A DNA stretch of 10,339 nucleotides, from contig MU657275.1 in the NCBI GenBank assembly GCA_026770575.1, forward strand, positions 106,272 to 116,610, written 5' to 3'. Within the stretch, counting starts at the first letter, position 1, and each line of letters begins with the position of its first letter. The translations under genes were made by a program, and so were the position numbers. Below the pieces are notes generated by a model. The model did not search any database, was not told the DNA's origin, and saw only the letters and a program-made list of their open reading frames with translations. This document shows, piece by piece, positions 8,301 to 10,339 of the stretch. The stretch is from Pelagophyceae sp. CCMP2097. Taxonomy: Eukaryota; Sar; Pelagophyceae.

Positions 8301-8609
8301 GCACCTCAGGTTGGGTCCTGCCTGTTGGCCGTGCGTCGCGGCCCAGAGCGTGCCCTCGAAGCCCGGCACTTTTGAGTTGAGGAACCTAGCGCCTTCTTCC
8401 GCCACGGCGCCTTCTTCCGCCACGGCGCGCCTCCAGACGCACCAGGAGAGTGGCATGGGAACGGTCTCGACGTGGAAGTGCGCCAGCAAGGCCGTGTAGT
8501 TCTTGTACAGGAGCGGCGGCCACGCAGTCACGGAGACGCACGACTTGACGACGCCGGGACTACAATCGCTCTCAACACGCACGACTTTTAGTTTTCGTCG
8601 GGTTGGCTC
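2240..8609 (-). CDS. split gene: FAD-dependent amine-oxidase-like protein (COG2907-like), N-terminus missing
   Basis: Fourteen exons on the minus strand join into about 470 residues. The order of conserved blocks follows FAD-dependent oxidoreductases of the amine-oxidase fold: AWPPLLYKNY with HVETVPMPLSW (substrate-domain entry), NHTGLGMLNPLN, TWKDAGTG with the following helix, VERVVFACPCNAIG (second dinucleotide-fold strand), GHMHAVMHSD, and a C-terminal FAD-contacting block NWATPGNCHDMSLLS with a closing helix. The usual N-terminal GxGxxG block is not found in the window, so at least one exon lies upstream. Substrate and reaction cannot be told from sequence. Reading phase closes at 12 of 13 junctions; exon 11 to 12 is one base off unless another donor or a further exon is used. 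Third-codon GC is high in the exons and falls in the introns. The gene looks intact apart from these points, with no stop codons inside exons. Confidence 0.75.
2346..2423 (-). other. intron 13, 78 nt
   Basis: GTGCGT to GCCGCAG, phase 2. Confidence 0.75.
2424..2493 (-). CDS. exon 13
   Basis: The exon encodes VYYCSNWATPGNCHDMSLLS then GF. It lies where amine-oxidase-like enzymes have their 'hhhxGxxxxxxGxxxGAxxSG' FAD-contacting block; Asn-Trp and His-Asp stand at points where family members often carry Gly and Glu-Asp/Glu-Gly. Acceptor CAG|G, donor CT|GTGCGT, phase 2. Confidence 0.85.
2494..2592 (-). other. intron 12, 99 nt
   Basis: GTGCGT to GTCAG, phase 1, splitting a Gly codon between GTD and VYYCSN. 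Its middle repeats CACCGCTC-type words (near 2517-2540). Confidence 0.75.
2593..2664 (-). CDS. exon 12
   Basis: The exon encodes HPLYSGWNVAAQLSLRLAQG then TD. This is the helix leading to the C-terminal FAD-contacting block. Acceptor TAG|G, starting with two bases of a split codon; donor ACG|GTGCGT, phase 1. Confidence 0.85.
2987..3046 (+). repeat. two adjacent tandem pairs (14 and 16 bp)
   Basis: GACAAGAACC(CT/GG)GC at 2987-3000 and 3001-3014 is followed at once by a pair built on ACGTCGGTGCC(G/C)AAC (from 3016 and 3032). Within intron 11. Confidence 0.75.
3196..3251 (+). repeat. 14-bp tandem repeat, about 3.5 copies
   Basis: CGTCCCGAATACAC at 3196-3209 and 3210-3223, CGTCCCGAAAACAC at 3224-3237, then a decayed copy starting CGTCCCGA at 3238. 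It lies within intron 11. Confidence 0.85.
3776..3817 (+). repeat. 14-bp tandem repeat, 3 copies
   Basis: GGCGCTTCGAAACC at 3776-3789 and 3790-3803, then GGCGCTTGGAAAAA at 3804-3817. It lies within intron 11. Confidence 0.85.
4927..5018 (-). CDS. exon 11
   Basis: The exon encodes about 31 residues: PGVYDLPLEEKPVMLISHA then LGEGKSIDESK. It corresponds to the strand before the C-terminal FAD block. With the usual donor AAG|GTGCGT it ends in phase 0, but exon 12 needs phase 1. Using the GT four bases further on (ending at 4923, codon C|GT) gives ESKV-R-AHPLYSG in frame. Confidence 0.78.
5019..5061 (-). other. intron 10, 43 nt
   Basis: GTAGGC to CCGTAG, phase 1. It contains a small potential stem, CCGC-CGAAA-GCGG. 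It is the shortest intron in the gene. Confidence 0.75.
5062..5109 (-). CDS. exon 10, 48 nt
   Basis: The exon encodes TINIENQYNFGVQTP plus split Gly codons at both ends. Acceptor TAG|G, donor G|GTAGGC, one of the few that is not GTGCG. Phase 1 at both ends. Confidence 0.8.
5110..5153 (-). other. intron 9, 44 nt
   Basis: GTGCGA to ATCTAG, phase 1, splitting a Gly codon between LAD and TINIEN. Confidence 0.8.
5154..5313 (-). CDS. exon 9
   Basis: The exon encodes about 53 residues: VVLNAPVYADDHHPATGH, HAVMHSDDTVIDERYRADFL and KRGSNYVE. The 'VMHSD' strand corresponds to the 'hLHTD' strand of COG2907-like proteins. An in-frame stop just upstream fixes the acceptor at CCTAG|G. Donor GACG|GTGCGA, phase 1. 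Confidence 0.85.
5314..6087 (-). other. intron 8, 774 nt, repeat-rich
   Basis: Donor GTGCGT, acceptor CCTAG. Just inside the donor lies a 13-bp tandem pair, GTGTCGAGACGCA (6061-6073, 6074-6086). GGAATCGAGTGCCCG recurs at 5938-5952 and 5992-6006, and CCCGCCGTCGGC-type words recur near 5517-5550. I see no exon in it. Confidence 0.65.
6088..6122 (-). CDS. exon 8, a 35-nt micro-exon
   Basis: The exon encodes NMYPQRSAVTE plus part of one split codon. It enters in phase 1 and leaves in phase 0, which is exactly what is needed to link exon 7 (ends phase 1) to exon 9 (starts phase 0). Acceptor TAG|G, donor GAG|GTGCGT. The joined peptide CNAIG-NMYPQRSAVTE-VVLNAP gives the spacing expected in the family. 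Confidence 0.75.
6123..6168 (-). other. intron 7, 46 nt
   Basis: GTGCGC to AAATAG, phase 1, completing a Gly codon with GC from exon 8. Confidence 0.75.
6169..6290 (-). CDS. exon 7
   Basis: The exon encodes about 40 residues: TDTRVCNVTVLPNGAKRVL, DEHGGVAE and VERVVFACPCNAIG. The beta-strand, turn and strand ending in a small-residue loop is the typical 'hhhATxxxxh' block of amine-oxidase-fold FAD enzymes, with Cys and Pro in place of the usual residues. Donor ATTG|GTGCGC, phase 1, the first change from phase 2. Confidence 0.85.
6291..6334 (-). other. intron 6, 44 nt
   Basis: GTGCGT to ACGTAG, phase 2, splitting an Arg codon. A TGAC sequence about 17 nt before the acceptor could serve as a branch site. 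Confidence 0.8.
6335..6409 (-). CDS. exon 6
   Basis: The exon encodes CVTWKDAGTGIRAVFKKM and then CQDVDVR. The Trp and Gly pattern followed by a helix matches the segment that precedes the second FAD-fold strand in COG2907-like proteins. Acceptor CAG|G, donor CG|GTGCGT, phase 2. Confidence 0.82.
6428..6467 (+). repeat. 20-bp perfect tandem duplication
   Basis: TGCGGGGTTATGGCCGCCAA occurs twice without a mismatch. It sits about 18 bases inside intron 5 from the exon 6 acceptor, so it may be recent. Confidence 0.9.
6941..7050 (+). repeat. imperfect 46-48 bp repeat around a 13-bp tandem pair
   Basis: 6941-6988 and 7005-7050 share CGTCTCCGCCCGGC, CTCGGGGGTTGTTT and GGCCGTCTCTTCG in the same order. 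CCGTCTCTTCGGA lies between as a 13-bp pair (6978-6990, 6991-7003). Within intron 5. Confidence 0.8.
7433..7549 (-). CDS. exon 5
   Basis: The exon encodes about 39 residues: PFPAVFAPIIEAQIPLLPTA then NSWQGASSRSAHDCNITT. The donor chosen is AC|GTCAGG, the least typical in the gene. It fits the phase of exon 6, and third-codon GC falls right after it. A stronger-looking GTAAGG about 14 bases downstream gives the wrong phase. Confidence 0.75.
7550..7618 (-). other. intron 4, 69 nt with a 12-bp repeat
   Basis: GTGCGG to CGTAG, phase 2, splitting an Arg codon. The plus-strand word GACGTCAATCCG occurs at 7585-7596 and 7604-7615, so an internal duplication probably lengthened it. Confidence 0.75.
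7619..7675 (-). CDS. exon 4
   Basis: The 57-nt exon encodes WWDIVFTPHYTASFLVDELR once the split first codon is included. Acceptor TAG|G, donor CG|GTGCGG, phase 2. Confidence 0.82.
7676..7719 (-). other. intron 3, 44 nt
   Basis: GTGCGC to ACGTAG with a T-rich then A-rich start. It interrupts between two adjacent Trp codons in phase 2. Removing it joins VTEAW to WDIVF in frame. Confidence 0.8.
7720..7929 (-). CDS. exon 3, the longest exon
   Basis: The exon encodes about 70 residues: DVFARDFSKYAAVEKFAGQ, LAWAPWKRGDTM, TNHTGLGMLNPLNVVPLY and CRAVGVTEAW. This is the most protein-like stretch in the window and a good query for a homology search. The codons use G or C at nearly every third position. 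Acceptor TTTAG|G, donor TG|GTGCGC, phase 2 at both ends. Confidence 0.85.
7930..8304 (-). other. intron 2, 375 nt
   Basis: Donor GTGCGC and acceptor TTTAG. The intron carries repeated words, among them CCGCCAAAGGGGCCGTCT at 8051-8068 and again at 8078-8095. Frames through it are low-complexity. Confidence 0.7.
8305..8385 (-). CDS. exon 2
   Basis: The exon encodes about 27 residues, with FLNSKVPGFEGTLWAATH at the start. It follows on smoothly from PLSW of exon 1. Acceptor TAG|G, donor GAG|GTGCGC, phase 2 at both ends. A second possible donor, AAG|GTGGGC at 8294, would not fit the phase of exon 3. Confidence 0.75.
8386..8442 (-). other. intron 1, 57 nt, built on an 18-bp tandem duplication
   Basis: The intron runs from GTGCGT to GCTAG and splits a Trp codon in phase 2. 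The plus-strand word GCGCCTTCTTCCGCCACG is present twice back to back (8389-8406 and 8407-8424), filling most of the intron. Without one copy the intron would be 39 nt. Confidence 0.75.
8443..8609 (-). CDS. exon 1 seen (partial gene start)
   Basis: The exon encodes about 55 residues including SVTAWPPLLYKNYTALLAH and HVETVPMPLSW, which match the region following the FAD fold in this family. The donor is G|GTGCGT and the exon ends in phase 2. The right border is less sure. I chose CAG|G at 8610-8612 because every other acceptor in the gene is followed by G; TAG|T at 8560-8562 is the alternative and would shorten the exon by 50 bases. The donor-like GTGCG words within the exon appear unspliced. 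Confidence 0.65.
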
Positions 8610-9542
8610 CTGTTGGGAGGCGACGTCGCGTGATGCCCGGTAAAAGGTCGGCTCTTCAAAACTGGCAGAGCTGCAAATCCAGACGTCGGTTGGGGCTCGA
8701 GCCCCAGCACTCGTACTGGACCGGGCCACCCCAGCGCGCATGGACCAGCCCACGTGGCCAGAATCCCGGCTGCAGTTGAGAGCCGGGGCCGAACCGTGCC
8801 CATCGACGAGGCCAAGTCAACTCCTGCCAAAACAGATTTGATCGAGTCCATAATATTGGAGGAGGCGCTAGTTCGCGCCCTTGGCCCTCGGCTGATCATT
8901 GCAGGGGCACCCCGGGGGGAGCGCGGAGCGCCCACGCCCTCGGAGAGGCCAAACTTTGGGCCACTTCTCAACGGGTTGCATCGCCTTCTTCCCCTTGGAG
9001 CCTCGGCTCTTCAGACTGTCTTTTTCGCCCGTGCGGTTCCACCTCTGGCCAAGGCTGTCTGGGTTCTTTTTTGCCCTTTGCGGTTCCATGGGCCTCGTGG
9101 GCTCTGCAGAGCGCCTTTGAGAGGCGATGCGGCCCTCGAGGCCCGTGCGGAGACACCGGAGTTTTTTCTCTGCATCGAGGGCGACTCTCCAAAGGGCCGG
9201 TGAAGAGGGCAGATGGCAGATGGCCTTTTCGCCGACTTGGAAAAGGCCTCTCCAGACGGCAAACACGGCCTCGATGGCCCTCGCAGACGGCCCTCGTGGC
9301 CGTTCGAAACGGCCTTCATAGCCGTTCGAAACGGCCCGAAGACGGCCCAAGAATCCCGCCCAAGAAGACGACTCGAGCCGGCGGTCCGGAGAGGGGCGTT
9401 TTTGATGGCGGTTCAAGAGACTGGCGACTTTTTCGGCGGTTTGAGGCGGCAGAGGAGACGGGCCTCTGGACGGCGCACGAGGCGGTTTCTGAGGCGGTTT
9501 GAGAGGCGCCTCTGAACAAAACGCGCAAACCTCGGAGGCGAG

Positions 9543-9587
9543 TTCTCATTCGGCGATTTCTCATTCGGCGATTTCTCATTCGGCGAT
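9543..9587 (+). repeat. 15-bp perfect tandem repeat, 3 copies
   Basis: TTCTCATTCGGCGAT repeats three times with no mismatch. As a multiple of three it creates an RMRNR-type peptide repeat in a minus-strand frame, which I take as an accident. Confidence 0.9.
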
Positions 9588-10093
9588 GCAAAACTCTTGG
9601 AAGGCGGCCTTCTTCGGCGGATCTTCGGGCCGTTTCTCCGGCAGTTTCGAGACGGCCCTCAAGACTTGCTTTTCGTCCGGCGCCCTCCCGCATCTCGACG
9701 GGCCCCGGAGACGGCTTCTGAACAACGTCGAGGTGGTCCAGGAGGCGGCTCCCTTGAGAAGGGCCCGTGGTCGAGCCTCCCCCGGAAAGGTCCCTGGAGA
9801 GCGTCCGGACGAGCCACTGGCGGTCCCTTCCCGGCGGCGACTTGGGCGGTCCCTCTTTGCCGCTCTCCGGCCGAGTCCTCGGCGGCCTTGGAGCGACGCC
9901 GTTCAAAGCGGTGTCTTGCTCCAGTCCCCGGCGCGCAGACGCCTCATGCCGTACGAGGGGCCGGCAAAAGCCGCAAGGGGCCGCTCAGAGGTGCCTCCGA
10001 CCTGCCCCGTTCGTTGAAGAGCCCGTTGAACGGGACCCGACAGACGGCCCACCTCGCCGGGCCCTCGAGACGGACGCCGTCGGGCCGTTTTTT

Positions 10094-10125
10094 CGGTCTT
10101 CCGTTTTGTCGGTCTTCCGTTTTGT
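10094..10125 (+). repeat. 16-bp perfect tandem duplication
   Basis: CGGTCTTCCGTTTTGT at 10094-10109 and 10110-10125. Confidence 0.85.
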
Positions 10126-10220
10126 CGGCCGTCCCCAGCCGCATCCCGGCCCAGTTCAGGACCGCAACGACCCGCTCTTCCGGGGGCGATGCCCAAGAGG
10201 CCCGTGGAAAAGAGGCAAAG

Positions 10221-10339
10221 GGCCGTGGCAAAGAACCCCTTCAAGGTCCGTTGGAGGCTCCAAGGGCCGTGGCAAAGAACCCCTTCAAGGTCCGTCGGAG
10301 GCTCCAAGGGCCGTGGCAAAGAACCCCTTCAAGGTCCGT
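10221..10339 (+). repeat. 44-bp tandem repeat running off the right edge
   Basis: Copies begin at 10221, 10265 and 10309, exactly 44 bases apart. Each begins GGCCGTGGCAAAGAACCCCT. The first two differ by one base (T or C at the 32nd position) and the third is cut by the window end after 31 bases. The near-identity suggests a young or homogenised array. It has no coding frame that survives the repeat, since 44 is not a multiple of three. Confidence 0.9.

Larger units (their letters stand above)
8610..10220. other. no defensible exon; repeat-rich upstream intron or flank
   Basis: The missing N-terminal FAD-binding part of the split gene should lie on this side, but I see no GxGxxG block on the minus strand. 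Tandem units are present: TTCTCATTCGGCGAT three times (9543-9587) and CGGTCTTCCGTTTTGT twice (10094-10125), with many AGGCGGTTT and AAACGGC words (9290-9510). A plus-strand frame at 8754-9203 has a short protein-like stretch (about 8799-8890) but no family I recognise. Confidence 0.5.

Noticed and set aside
7690..8560. First impression of a viral capsid-like protein in the minus-strand fragments
   Set aside because: Once spliced, the fragments follow the order of an amine-oxidase-like FAD enzyme and continue in frame to its typical C-terminus.
2240..8609. Reading the minus-strand gene as a decayed pseudogene because its frames are scattered
   Set aside because: Frame changes coincide with GT...AG|G borders, phases close at 12 of 13 junctions, and no stop codon falls inside an exon.
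8754..9203. Plus-strand 149-codon frame with a partly protein-like start
   Set aside because: Codon third positions do not show the GC bias seen in the real exons, there is no recognisable family, and the second half is ordinary GC-rich repeat sequence.
9543..9587. Three regular repeats suggesting a CRISPR array
   Set aside because: The copies are directly adjacent with no spacers, and the window is eukaryotic in character.

Overview
The window looks like nuclear DNA from a GC-rich eukaryote, most likely a unicellular alga or a related protist. It shows no bacterial operon layout. Its main content is one gene on the minus strand cut by many spliceosomal introns. The splice sites are very uniform: most donors are GTGCG, most acceptors are TAG, and a G follows every acceptor. 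I cannot name the lineage; a dinoflagellate, pelagophyte or haptophyte would fit equally well.

Layout. Positions 1-400 hold the 3' end of a plus-strand gene of unknown function, with an apparent one-base frameshift before its last exon-like stretch. Positions 400-2240 are non-coding and rich in repeats: a motif array with about 21-base spacing (639-855), a large inverted repeat (895-1007), two perfect short palindromes (1042-1089), and direct repeats carrying ACGCGT and CCCCTTGGGG cores (1370-1772). Positions 2240-8609 carry the minus-strand split gene. From 8610 to the right edge I see no exon I can defend, only GC-rich repetitive sequence ending in a 44-bp tandem array. This stretch is either a long upstream intron or upstream DNA.

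The minus-strand gene can be pieced together from 14 exons (about 470 residues). Reading phase closes at every junction except one (exon 11 to 12). The product resembles FAD-dependent amine-oxidase-like oxidoreductases of the COG2907 kind, from just after the missing N-terminal FAD-binding fold to the C-terminus. Five introns are only 43-46 nt long, one exon is only 35 nt, and six introns in a row are phase 2. The longer introns are full of short tandem duplications (11-20 bp units, 2-4 copies), which I do not see in the exons.

Most long open frames in the window, including overlapping ones of about 400 codons on both strands at 3260-4765, are by-products of stop-poor repetitive sequence and are not listed as genes.
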